A stretch of DNA of 64,000 bases from Ascarosepion bandense (taxonomy: Eukaryota; Mollusca; Cephalopoda; Sepiida; Sepiidae), in assembly GCA_037127315.1 (NCBI GenBank), contig JBBBDQ010001157.1:124001-188000 (forward strand), given 5' to 3'. Numbering within the stretch: the first letter of the stretch is position 1; each line of letters starts with the position of its first letter. Under the pieces are notes generated by a model, which was given only the letters and a program-made list of their open reading frames with translations, was not told the origin of the DNA and ran no database searches. Positions 34,360-45,573 of the stretch are shown in pieces. A program made the position numbers and the translations under genes.

Positions 34360-34545
34360 TGGATGGATGTAATAGATATCGGCTCGGAATGAGAAGTCGG
34401 AGAGTCAAGTTCGAATTCGAGTCTAATTCGTTTCAGTCACTTACGTGAAAATACCATTCGGAAACATATGAATCACTATCTTTAGTCTTGGGTTAGATCG
34501 CAGGAAAAATTTGGTTCTATAGACTTGGTTGTATATAATTTACAT
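34360..34545 (+). mobile_element. degenerate tRNA SINE (family A), 3'-truncated
   Basis: It retains ATATCGGCTCGGAATGAGAA, the B box CAAGTTCGAATTC, TCACTTACGTGAAAATACC and CTTGGGTTAGATCGCAGG. It ends after TTCTATAGACTTGGTTG. Confidence 0.8.
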
Positions 34546-35384
34546 TATATATAATTTTTATTGGATTATACACAATTGCTGAATACTAGCATCATCTATC
34601 TGCGCAGTTAGAATGAAAGCCGGATTGTTCTAGCAGATGTAAACAAATTGAGTCCATTTGTATAATATTTCCCGAATTTCGAAGTTTCAAATTAACAACA
34701 ACGTGACAAGTTGGAAGATTTACAACTTCGTAAGGTTTATTTGACGAATAGAGAATTGCTTAATAATTTCAGAACTTGCAAATGTAAAACAAAGCTAGAA
34801 ATTACAACAGATAATTTATCACCAAGTACTAAATAAACTGTAAATAAATTCGCTTAAGCTATTGGGCAATGCCGGTCTGATAAAGACAAGTTGAAAATTT
34901 ATTTTGGGTTCTATATCTCTTAAAAGTAATAAACATTTTGTTATTTTAGTTTTTGTAAAACTACGGGCATTCTAGTTGTTGTGGAAGCAAGGACCAAAAG
35001 AAAAGAACAAAATATTTGGTAAAGAAACATGTGCAACCGGTCATTTATAAACGAATACATGAAAACCGATTCTTCAGCTATCCGTTTCCGCGATAAATAT
35101 CTTACTAAAACCTAATGAACCAAATGGGCGGAGAACAGTCTGCCTGGCGACAGATAGAATCATTCTTCACAAGTTGAGACATCAACAAGGTGAAAGTAGT
35201 ATGGCTTGATTTGGAGTGTGCGTGTGGAATTAGTGTTATTGAAGTGGTGAGCTCATAGCAATTTACAGATGACGCACACGCATACACACACACACACACA
35301 CGCTCACACACACATATATGCATGTGGTGCAACGCGCTTGAGTAATGGTTAGCACATTAGTCCTATAAATTTTTATTAAATGTC
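34546..35384. other. AT-rich DNA, no gene seen
   Basis: Contains a short CA stretch at 35,285-35,315 and an isolated GTAATGGTTAGCAC word at 35,343 reminiscent of a tRNA A box, without a B box. Confidence 0.55.
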
Positions 35385-35605
35385 CAGAATTTCTGGGTCA
35401 TATAATGCATAAGAAAAGAGAGACTAGAAAATTTAACACCCACAGGACATATCTAAGGCAAGAAAAGCAGCGGAAACAGTGAGTAAACTACAACTGTGAC
35501 AAAGTGAAAGGGTAAATCGTCAAAAGTTAATTAGAGTTACAGAAGACATGAAGATGCGGAGAGCTATGATCAACCATGTTTTGAATGGACATGGAATATA
35601 AAAGA
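35385..35605 (+). mobile_element. LINE family 2, C-terminal end
   Basis: The plus strand gives FLGHIMHKKRETRKFNTHRT with frameshifts, then the terminal ATRDxxxWRAMI-like MRRAMINHVLNGHG remnant. This is the same block as at 57.6 kb. Confidence 0.72.
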
Positions 35606-35699
35606 ATAATTATTCGTGGTAGATAGATAAGCACACACTCGCATACACATAATCCGGTGTTCTTTAAATAATCTTAGAAATTCTACAGTATTTATTACT

Positions 35700-35905
35700 G
35701 ACGGGCATAAACCCAAGATATGCATATCGGCACTGCATTGATGATAGACTCAGAAAGGGAACTAAGAGAAGTCTTAGATAAAAACAAGTAAAAGACAGTT
35801 GGAGGTGCGAGCTACGTTTTGTGAACATCAAAATCAAGTGAAGAAATTTAACTTCTTGGGTAATGTAGTTAAAGACAACGGAAAGATGATTTGAAATGTC
35901 ACCTT
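35700..35905 (+). mobile_element. LINE family 2, segment preceding the C-terminus
   Basis: The plus strand gives TFCEHQNQVKKFNFLGNVVK followed by DNGKM, matching the KVKKFRYLGSVLTENRK region of the 2.9-kb copy. This part normally lies upstream of the one at 35.4 kb, so two insertions or a rearrangement are needed. Confidence 0.72.
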
Positions 35906-35990
35906 GCAGGATATGTATATGTCGTAAATTTCGGTCACGTTTAAAACGAAATCACCCATTAAAAATCGGTATGGATATTTGCTCTAACTC

Positions 35991-36053
<63 letters not shown>
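35991..36053. repeat. (CA)n(TA)n microsatellite
   Basis: A CA run of about 25 units ending in a TA run that abuts the MITE. Confidence 0.97.
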
Positions 36054-36054
<1 letters not shown>

Positions 36055-36056
36055 AA

Positions 36057-36208
36057 GTGGAGAGGTTTTTCACTTAGTTGAGTAGTGTAATTGCAGTTAT
36101 ACCAATTTCAAAGTTTAGTTAAGGTATTATTATGAAGTTTTTGTTTTTCTGCTTCTTTAGCAGAAAAACTCATATAAGACCGTTCAGCTAAGTGAAAAAC
36201 CTCTTCAC
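36057..36208. mobile_element. MITE-like inverted repeat, 152 bp
   Basis: The left end (GTGGAGAGGTTTTTCACTTA) is the reverse complement of the right end (TAAGTGAAAAACCTCTTCAC) with one mismatch. A further near-palindrome (TTTCTGC...GCAGAAA) lies inside. There is no coding capacity. The superfamily is not assigned. Confidence 0.82.
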
Positions 36209-36318
36209 ATAAATTCTATTAAAGCTCTATCTCTTATCAAGCGCTTTATGACAAAAACTCTGCTTGCCTGTAATGCTTTTCTACAAGTAAATTACCGAAA
36301 AAGCACCAATTTTAACAC

Positions 36319-36320
36319 TA

Positions 36321-36351
<31 letters not shown>

Positions 36352-36361
36352 CACACACACA

Positions 36362-36419
<58 letters not shown>
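36319..36419. repeat. (AC)n(TA)n microsatellite
   Basis: An AC run with one G interruption, then about 26 TA units. Confidence 0.97.
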
Positions 36420-36420
<1 letters not shown>

Positions 36421-36763
36421 TCAAAGCTGAAAGACGAAAAAAAAAAGAATAGGGAAAGAGTACAAGGAGTCAAGAAAATGTTGAAAAGAAGAATTAACCG
36501 CCACATTCAACGCGTACGCAAGCGCATACATACACACACAAACACATACACACATACAGAAAAATAAACTTAATAGCAATAACAATCTAAAATTATTTTA
36601 AAATTAGTCTAAATATAATAAAAATGAGAAATTTCGAAGTCAATTGCTGATACCTTCCGACGAGTGGGCAGAACGCTTATAAAAAGACTCATCGACGAAA
36701 TTTCAGAGTCGGAGTGTACTATATCACATTAATCAGCTAAGCTTCAAATTTTATGTTTAATTC

Positions 36764-36764
<1 letters not shown>

Positions 36765-36814
<50 letters not shown>
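36765..36814. repeat. (CTAT)n microsatellite
   Basis: About 12 CTAT units. Confidence 0.97.
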
Positions 36815-36929
36815 GAGCTCTCTTAGAGAGTTATTCTACCACTATTCTTCTATACCCACACTGCATGCTGATATATATAGTATATCGAGGCAGCAAGTAA
36901 TTTTCTAAACATATGCTATTAAATATAAA

Positions 36930-37744
36930 AGACAATGAATGTATATTATGTTTAATCATGAGCCGTTCTAAACGTCGTATTTTTGCTTTAATTTCAGTTG
37001 AAAATAAAGACAAAAATTCTCCAACATTTGGATAATTATTTATTGGTTTTCTTCTAAGCTTTCGGCTCACATGAGCCATCTTCAGAGAGGTTGTTTAAAC
37101 TGAAATATTATAAAATATTATATCAAAAACCTAGTGCATATATTGGTTTTACTACAACCATGCTCTCCCGTAGACTTACATGTCATCTTTCTGATCAGAG
37201 TACTATTAAACAACATTTCTCTGAAAAACATAAACATGTAGGTAATATCAGACAGATTTTGGTCAACAATACGGTGATCCTTACTCATACACACAGTAAG
37301 AGGAACCTGCAGATATTGGGGGCCATGTACATCAAATCAAAACAACCAACACTCAATAAAATCAACTTTAAAACAGGAAATAACATATTACATTGCATTT
37401 GACTAGATGGTTTTGTTGTCATTTCGCGCTATCCCGCGGTGTGACGTCATAAAAGCGCATCGCAAACTTAAGAACTGCGTTTATTATTTTTGGTAACTAT
37501 TGCCGTTGCCAAGCGGAGTTTTATGTCAACACAAAATAAAATCGTCGGTGATGGTGGATTTTATAATATTTCAGTTTAAACTACCTCTCTGAAGATGGCT
37601 CATGTGAGCCGAAAGCTTAGAAGAAAACCAATAAATAATTATCCAAATGTTGGAGAATTTTTGTCTTTATTTTCAACTGAAATTAAAGCAAAAATACGAC
37701 GTTTAGAACGGCTCATGATTAAACATAATAGACATTCATTGTCT
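36930..37744 (+). mobile_element. Penelope-like element fragment with inverted terminal repeats
   Basis: Between two inverted arms of about 185 bp (36,930-37,114 and 37,559-37,744), the plus strand encodes a GIY-YIG-like C-terminus, AYIGFTTTMLSRRLTCHL, then STIKQHFSEKHKHVGNIRQI and GAMYIKSKQPTLNKINF before a stop at 37,402. This is the endonuclease end of a Penelope-like ORF; the reverse-transcriptase part is missing. Each arm carries a hammerhead-like hairpin (CTGAAGATGGCTCATGTGAG then CCGAAAGC). Penelope-like elements commonly have such repeats and 5' truncation, which fits. Confidence 0.82.
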
Positions 37745-38077
37745 CTTATACTTATGTTTGAAAATATGATTAGTGGTACAAAACTTAATTACCGCTATAA
37801 ATAGGCAAAAATATTTTTTTACTGTTACCCATGGTGCCGGTATTTTAAAAAAGTAACAAATAAATACGTATATAATATGAATATGAATAAATATGCATAT
37901 ACATAACACACAAGAACATGAAAATATATAAATATTTTGCTGGTGTTAATAAAACAGTGTTCATTGTAATATAACAGTGGTATTTAAGTGTATGGTTATA
38001 AATGTACATTTTATCCTACATCTATAGCACGATTCGGAGTTTCATGCAATGATTGCATAGTGCATGAAACTACGTGT

Positions 38078-38081
<4 letters not shown>

Positions 38082-38152
<71 letters not shown>
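38082..38152. repeat. (TA)n(GA)n microsatellite
   Basis: About 23 TA units followed by about 12 GA units. A near-palindrome with GTTTCATGCA / TGCATGAAAC precedes it at 38,039-38,070. Confidence 0.97.
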
Positions 38153-38854
38153 TGGTTACTGTTTTAGTTAAGGGAATGTAATTTGCTATCATTCAATCAG
38201 AATGATACTAGCTGGTATGTTTCTTTGATTAACAGGCAAAAATTAGAAATATACATACGATTAGATTTAAATTTAAATTTAAATATTTTGGCTCAAACGG
38301 ACTTGAAATAAATAAAAAAAATACATTTTTAAATTTTGGCTGTTCTTCCGTTTTAAGATAGAAAATTATCGAGAGAAAATGTTTCCACTTTTTGAGTGAA
38401 GGAAAAGTTTTTATTTATTAATATATTTCAATTTATTATTATTATTTGCTTTATATTTTTATTTTCCACGTGATTCCATTTCCTTTGCCAGCTGTGAATT
38501 CATTAACAAATTTGTATCTATGTATAATAAAAAAGTTTTATACAATAAAAATGAATAAGTAATCGAATTGTTTGAATAATAAAAAGAAAAATAAGGTCGA
38601 CATTTGAACGTTTTGGACTTGTGTAAGTCTTAGAAGAATTTTGCACTTGTTTATATTCTGAGAAAGAAGACAGTGTTTCTTAGAATCGAAAGTCTGTTCA
38701 AGTTAATGATGTCAATTAACAAAACGCCTCAGTGTTCTGGTTTGCTTTTAGGATAAACTTAATAAATAAACTAGATTAAGGGATATTGACAAAACAAGAG
38801 CGAATATTATTTGAATAGAACGTTTTTCTGTTGTAATTTTTAAAAAGTATTATC

Positions 38855-39147
38855 TGTTGTGGCGAAACTTCGTCGTCAAGTTGTTGCGGTCTGTTTGGGC
38901 CCGGAAGTAAGACACATAAACAGGAAGTTAGGTTCAAACAGTGTATAGAATAACAAGAACATATATACAAGTAAGTGTGTTAGTAGTCAGCAAAGTAGAA
39001 GAGTGAGTCCAAACGATATAGTACGCTGAATCTCAACTGTCTCTTGACTGTCTCACTGCTGCGTCTTAGCTGCGTCCCAAAAGTCACTGAGGTCATTATT
39101 TATTGACGGAGGAAGAGTCCATTCCCATAGAATAGGGTGTCATAACA
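38855..39147. mobile_element. solo LTR, 293 bp
   Basis: It starts TGTTGTGGCGAAACTTCGTC and ends GGGTGTCATAACA, giving the TG...CA ends of an LTR. A perfect 5-bp duplication TTATC flanks it (38,850-38,854 and 39,148-39,152). It has a single copy of the 86-bp unit (about 38,897-38,975) that is expanded at 19.6-26.7 kb. No internal coding region adjoins it, so it is a recombined solo LTR. The parent retrotransposon is not in the window. Confidence 0.9.
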
Positions 39148-39152
39148 TTATC

Positions 39153-40377
39153 CTACTGATCTATGAATGTAAGTACACTTTATCGGCATATAATTCTATA
39201 ATGGCTTTATTTATCTTGCAAATATTGATCTTCAAAATGGATAATGACAAATTTCCGGAAATTAGAATTAAACTGATACAGGAAAGAAGCAAACCCAAGT
39301 GAATTGCCGCGATATACATTGTTATTAACAACTCAAATTATAATTAGTTACATTAATAAATCAGTAGTTTAATAAGAAAAGGGGTATTTTTATAGCAAAT
39401 ATTTATTTTAAAATAAAATTCAGTAGTGAATATTAATCACGAAAATCAAACATTATACAGTAAAAATTTAAGATCAAATTCAGCAAACAACCTCGTGTGA
39501 AGTTACAGAATTATTGATACACCTATACAGGCATTATTTAGTGATAAAAATCTAAGCAGGTGTTAACAAATTGCTTACAAAATTTGAGTTTATACCGGAG
39601 ATATCAAAGCTTTTTAGACTAGTCCTATAAGAAAATGTATAATTACTTCAGTAAATAATATACTTGATACTTATATTGTTTAACTTTGGCCCCTATCTTC
39701 TTTGAAATACTTGGTAATGTACGCAATAATCCCAGTTTTGATCGAGCGTCAAAAGCCAGGCTTAGAAGCGAAAGGATGCATGCTCAGGTTTTCTGTGAGG
39801 ATCTCCTGGCGGACCAGATAACGGATTTCAATCATGAGAAAGAGCTGAAGGAGTTGTTCCGTCATCATGGATTATTTCTCACATTTTTCCGTTGTCCAGC
39901 TGATGACTAACCTCCTTGAATGCCCATAATCTTGAACCAACATTTAAAATGCTGTGTTCGCCAGAAACGTGATGAAGTATTTCAAGTTCATTCTGTCGCA
40001 TATTTGCCGAGCTTCATGTAAAATTTGATGGAAGTACGTTTCTCAAATTTGTCAATCATCTAAAAATCGAAGAGCCGTTCTATAAAAACTTTCTTAGTAA
40101 TTGGACTCGAGGAGGATAGCACGAATCCTATCGGCAGACTGACGCAGTCCGGTGGAGAACAATGCACATTAGCAGTGTACGTATTTTACACTAATCACGG
40201 ACAGTTCGGGAACTTTCCGACATAACCTTGTTTCATTCTATGCAAATGATAAAATATCAGTACGCAACTATAGTTGTCTTATGGTTATCAAGCGTACCTC
40301 GAAGATCATTGCTCATTCATTTAGTTCCCAGTGAGTACTCCATAATTGTGACCAAAAGTTATATATTAATAACCACC

Positions 40378-40379
<2 letters not shown>
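39153..40379. other. mostly AT-rich, one unassigned coding-like patch
   Basis: At 39,686-39,910 (+) a 74-codon frame has balanced composition (FDRASKARLRSERMHAQVFC, then DFNHEKELKELFRHHGLF) and is GC-richer than its flanks. Further coding-like sequence with frameshifts continues to about 40,210 (EEDSTNPIGRLTQSGGEQC). I do not recognise it. It could be retroelement pol debris or an old exon. Confidence 0.4.

Positions 40380-40441
<62 letters not shown>
40380..40441. repeat. (CA)n microsatellite
   Basis: About 31 CA units. Confidence 0.98.
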
Positions 40442-40444
<3 letters not shown>

Positions 40445-40631
40445 CTTACATTTTTTCCTTACCAGTAGCACAATTCTGAGTTTCATGCATGATGCAGTCA
40501 TCAGGTGCGGATTGAAAAATGTTCAATCTACACCTGAACAAAATATTAATTTATTGTAATAAGATTCTTTTAGCTCTGTTAATTATACATTGAACTCTGT
40601 TTTATTACTAGCATGACACAAATTGAATATA

Positions 40632-40801
40632 CAGTATAACCCTGATACAAGAGACCCGGATATAAGATAGATTTTCTCTGGCCCCAAATGAGAGCTTGTG
40701 GTAATGTATAAAAAATAGGCCAAACCCGGGTATAAGAGAAACACGGATATAAGATCACTTTTATCCGGTCTCGACAACTCTCTTATATCAGGGTTACACT
40801 G
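40632..40801. mobile_element. pogo/Tigger-like MITE, 170 bp
   Basis: The ends are CAGTATAACCCTGATACAAG and its near-perfect reverse complement (CTTATATCAGGGTTACACTG). They are flanked by TA on both sides (40,630-40,631 and 40,802-40,803). CAG-type ends with AACC and TA duplication are characteristic of pogo/Tigger elements. Internal sequence is GATATAAGA-rich with no coding capacity. Confidence 0.87.
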
Positions 40802-40809
40802 TAACACAA

Positions 40810-41704
40810 GGCGATTCTTAACGCAGGCTTGCCAACCATGCAACTGGAGTCCACAACTGAGGGTGAAGATGTAGAGACCAAATTACTACTAAATAACAAT
40901 TTCGCATCAACGAAAAAATGCTTTCTGCATTTTCATAAGATTCATAGCAATATCTTAATTTTGAATTCTCAGCACGCGAAAGGTTTTTATTCGTTCTACG
41001 ATAAAATAGAGACAAAACTATTATTAATGAGCCAACTGTTTGCTATGTAAATTATAACACTCAATGGTAGTGTCTGTTTGCATAACTTCTCTTTAGTTTA
41101 CTCACCATAAGCGATTATCGTTAATAATCAATATACTTAGTTAGACATAGCTAGCTCACACCGATGTAACACTGTGCCAAACTTAACTTCAGTAATTATA
41201 CAATTTTTAAGATATTCTCTCAATATATATAAAGTGCATTACTTTCTGATAACGATTTCAATTTTTCTTATTCTTTCGAACTAAATTCTGAATTAAATTC
41301 TTAAAATATATATATTTTTTTTATTTCAGTAAACTAAATTTGGAGGAAGTGAACAAGAGAAAAAATCCCCCGTTGAACTCAGGTTTTTTATTCAAAAACG
41401 TGTAACAAGCGAAATGATGCCGTCAAGACACCGTGCCATCGACCGAGTATTGAAAAAAATATTAGCAATAATTTTGAAAACCGGAAAAGTTGAGTCTTGC
41501 TAAAAATAATCCTGGGAAAATAAGCACACATACACACAAACACACACACAAACACACACACATGTAGAAGGTGTGGGACATAGGAATCAAAATTGCATAG
41601 TTATTGCCAGCGTTGCTCTTCAAACAATCTTCAGCCGAATATATTGAAGAAATCAGTTAGATCAAACTACAAACAAGCGAATAAACGTTATTATAATGCA
41701 CTAT

Positions 41705-41767
<63 letters not shown>

Positions 41768-42290
41768 CGAGCTTTTTTGTAAAACGCAAGAACACAGAAT
41801 TCTAAACTCGCAGGTGATTACTCGGAAAGAATCACTCAGTTGAAGAAATGTTTTATTCATTTTCTTCAAAAGGTAATGGATAGTTACTGTTCGATATATA
41901 CACCATTTTGTCAATGCTGCAGAAACTGTTGATGGATGAGAAAAACCTTAATTGCTAAAAATTCGCATAGACCATGATTTCTTTCTTTTTTTAAAAATCT
42001 TAACAAAGACTTTTGGCAACAGCCCTACTTAAAAAAAAAATTAGGAAGGGATATTAACAAATAAAGAGAAAAATCCGAATATATGGATTTATATTTATAT
42101 ATAGACATTCACATATGCATGTAAGAATGTGTCGGAAGAACAAGAAACGTATGAATAATATAAAAGAAAGAATGGAGACGAGAAACGGAAGAGTTTAATA
42201 CGGAAATTATATAATATATCAATAAGAGAAACTAATTTGTATGTGAATTCTTTTGGGTAGGTAAAAAAGAAGCTTCTACATCCGTATCTT
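40810..42290. other. no gene seen
   Basis: A 73-codon plus-strand frame (40,829-41,050) has no domain I recognise. A (TA)n run lies at 41,708-41,762. The rest is AT-rich without structure. Confidence 0.55.
41708..41762. repeat. (TA)n microsatellite
   Basis: A pure TA run of about 27 units. Confidence 0.97.
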
Positions 42291-42291
42291 T

Positions 42292-42585
42292 TCAGTCAGT
42301 CAGTTAATTATCATGCGTGAAACACACTTGGACGATCATGTCTTTTTCGAGACATGACTGACTGGGCAAAAGATTTTTCCGTAGTAAATTGCAATTACTT
42401 TCTGCGGTAGAAAGGTTGCCAACCAAAGCTATATAAAACCCAACCTGTCCTGCTATTTAACCAAAGCTGGAGAGAGAAGAAGAAACAGATTAATACCTTT
42501 CTCAAGGGTATTTGCAGATATGTGAATGCAATGAATTCAACTGAAATTCTAATTCGACTCACCGATTTCTTGTTCCACGACGATA
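42292..42585 (-). mobile_element. tRNA-derived SINE (family A), minus strand, near full length
   Basis: The reverse-complement order is complete: the TCAGTCAGTCAGTTAATTAT tail, CACACTTGGACGATCATGTC, the hairpin CATGTCTTTTTCGAGACATG, TTTCTGCGGTAGAAAGGTTG, CCTGCTATTTAACCAAAGC, CTTTCTCAAGGGTATTTGC, and a B-box complement GAAATTCTAATTCGACTC. Confidence 0.88.
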
Positions 42586-42594
42586 TATACAGAA

Positions 42595-45071
42595 CCCCCC
42601 CCCCCCCACCGTATTTTGTAAAGGAGACTCAAATAAGAAGTTTCCTTGTTTTGCTAATTCGTCCGCTCGATCTAATTTACCTTAATGTATGAGAAGAATG
42701 AGTGAAAATCTATTTGCTAAACGAAACATTTCGAAGAGTCAAAATCAATACAGAAATCACTCTGTTGAAAAAAAGAAGGAAAACTCATTGGTAAATTTAA
42801 ACAAATAAAAAAAAACCACGCAAAATTTTGGTTTTACAGTCGTACTGGTGATCTTCAACTATTATTAATTAACACAATTATTTTCTGTTTTCGTTTTAAC
42901 ATGAAATGCTGGGCACCAACATAGAATTAGAAACTGAACAAGGGGTAAAATTTTTTATCCAGGCAAACAGAGAATATTTTTTCTCCTGCCGTATGGAAGA
43001 GTGGGGTGCTTATGTTCTGACATTAGCTATCACCAACTCTCACCACTGGCTTGATGGCCGTTTTTTTTATGTAAAATCATACGTATACGTAAATCAGGGG
43101 ATCGGATTAAATTCTTCCGTTTGAGCACGTGTACAACATTGACCTTCTGAGGTTAAGCTGCACTGTTAAATATAACATAAGAGACGCAGAGATAGATTTT
43201 TTGAAAGACATTTACTAATGAACCTTTTGATTCGTTATCTGCAACAGTTTCTGATAGTGGAACCAACTAGTAGTTTGCCATATGTTTCGAAAGAGCCAAA
43301 CTTTTTGCTGTTAATTTTAAAGTATTTTTCGCGTTTTACCAAGATATCCTTATTTTAGAACATTTTCAATTCAACAAGATGAAAACTTCGAAATGTTTTT
43401 TAAACAATTTTAAATTGTGAAATCAATCGTGTGGACGATATTAATTTTTTAGGATTTCTTATCAGTGTGTTTTCTTATTCGATACAGCAAAGTGAATCTT
43501 AGGTTTCAAAATAATCATTCAAGTGATCTAATCATTGTATTTCTGGCAGGGTTTATTTCTATCTATAAACAAAGAAGCGCAGATGTTTAAATCACGGGGG
43601 AGAAGCAGAATTGACGTTTAATATGATAGAAAAGATATATGATATTGTGCAATTAGATAATAGATAATCGATAATTCTGACGTACTTTGTATTACTTTAA
43701 TTTCTCTTATGAAAAGTGACTTTCTATGCTTAGACTGGTTCAAGACAAATTGAGTGGGTCATACAGGGAAAAATTGAACAAACTATACTCGATAATCAGC
43801 ATGTGACATAAACTTGTTAACCATCACACCACAATAGACACTATAAAAGTTACTTACTAAGTGGAGTGTAATCTGGTACAGAGTCACAATAATGAAACAC
43901 CCAGTGAAGATAGTACTAACTGCCTTAACGAATTGATCTGTGGGAAACTTTCGATAACCAACTCGCTGAGAAATCTTTATTCATAAGGAAATTGGGTCTG
44001 ATTAATCTCAATTGAAATTTTTTTTTTATTGAATCAACGTTTTATACTTGAATAATCTAAGGTGTATTTTCTTTATAATACTTAGATAGAAAATGTTATT
44101 TTGTGCTATGCAAACTCAACTTGGTCTTTCTCACTCTCAAAGAATTTAAAATGTGTAAAATTAGAAAATAGTCTCTTATTAAATGTACGCAACTTCCGTA
44201 AATATAAAACGAATCTGATAAGTTTCATTGTAACTTTTCTCTGATCTCTAAGTACGTACACAGAAAATTTCTTTTTCTTAATTTTTCATTAGAATATAAA
44301 TTCCAGTTTTGTAAATTCATTGATAAGCCAACTAAGTGAAAATGCATCTTAATTAATTATATAAAATTTATATTTAAATAAGTTTATATTATATTTATTA
44401 TGGTATGTCTCTGAGGTACATCTGCTTTAACAGTAATTATATAGAGTATTTTTCTGAGTAATTACCAAACTTAAAATGAATTAAACGAAGTTGTTTTCCT
44501 GGCAGATCATTTTAGTAATGAAATTAATCTGACTCGCTAATGGACAAGTGAAACCAGTTTATGTGATTCTGTACACTTGGCGCCAAGAACGTGATGACAC
44601 TGAAAAATGTACGAAAACGCATGTCACAACTTAAAGACATAACTGTATGGATGATAGATTTTTAAACAGATGAGGAATGACATTGAGACACGCAGAGGAA
44701 AAACCCGGTAAAAATCAAGGACAAACATGTTAAATTATTAGTTTCACATGAACTATATTAACAGTATCAAAATAGAAGAATGTCAAAATAGAAAGGTCTC
44801 ACATAAAGAGAAGTAAACATTTCTTGAATGTCTTGCAAAGTCGATACGAAGACTATCATAATAAAAAATAATATGACTGATTTACTTAGAAAAAATTCTT
44901 TAAAAAAATTTGAACTTTAGAGTATTTCTTCTTACATTTTACGATTTTTAATTGAATAAATTTGTTCAATTTCTTAAGTGAATAAATTAAAAAAAGTGTG
45001 GTAGAAAAAAGAAATAGATGTAAACAAAGAATAAATGACTGAGAAGTCAATTATTTAATAACTTGAGCAAG
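42595..45071. other. AT-rich DNA upstream of the GPCR, no gene seen
   Basis: A C-homopolymer at about 42,596-42,608 and AT-rich sequence. A 72-codon frame at 42,906-43,124 (+) is not recognised. No upstream exon or promoter element of the GPCR could be identified. Confidence 0.55.
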
Positions 45072-45072
45072 C

Positions 45073-45129
<57 letters not shown>

Positions 45130-45195
45130 TATGATAATAATAATAATAATAATAATAATGATGATGATAATAATAATAATAATAATAATAATAAT
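45072..45195. repeat. (AAT)n microsatellite with GAT interruptions
   Basis: About 40 AAT-type units with ATG/GATG interruptions, roughly 380 bp upstream of the GPCR start codon. Confidence 0.97.
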
Positions 45196-45573
45196 ATAGC
45201 ACCTTTCTGCTTTAATTTTAGATATATTTGTCGTTCGTATCCAACGTGGTCGAGGGTAAGAAAAACACGTGAAAATAGTAGATAAATAAAATCAAAACAA
45301 GCAAAAAATAAAGAAAAAAAAACAAAAACAAACGACAATATCAAAGAACAACGAAATATGCGTACTGAGAGGAATTTATGTATATTTATGGTTCAATGAT
45401 GGTTCGCCGAAGTTTCTTTTCAAAAGTCTTTGCCTTTAACTGAATCAAATAAGAAAAAATACAGCACCATAGAAAAAAGAAGAAAGAAAAAAATCGACAG
45501 TGAAGCTAGATTTGCCTAGAATATTAACAAGGAAACATCTTCTTAATAAAAACAAAACAAAATAAAGAAAAAA

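Noticed and set aside
35285..35360. tRNA A-box-like GTAATGGTTAGCAC
   Set aside because: No matching B box or cloverleaf downstream.
37595..37804. 69-codon frame that also appears at 36,831-37,079 on the other strand
   Set aside because: Both are translations of the Penelope inverted arms, not duplicate genes.
38039..38075. Near-palindrome GTTTCATGCA...TGCATGAAAC as a hammerhead
   Set aside because: A GAAAC box and a helix are present but no CTGATGA-type core; similar words at 16,270 and 40,485 have a core but no acceptable cleavage site or stem I. Kept out of the ribozyme calls.
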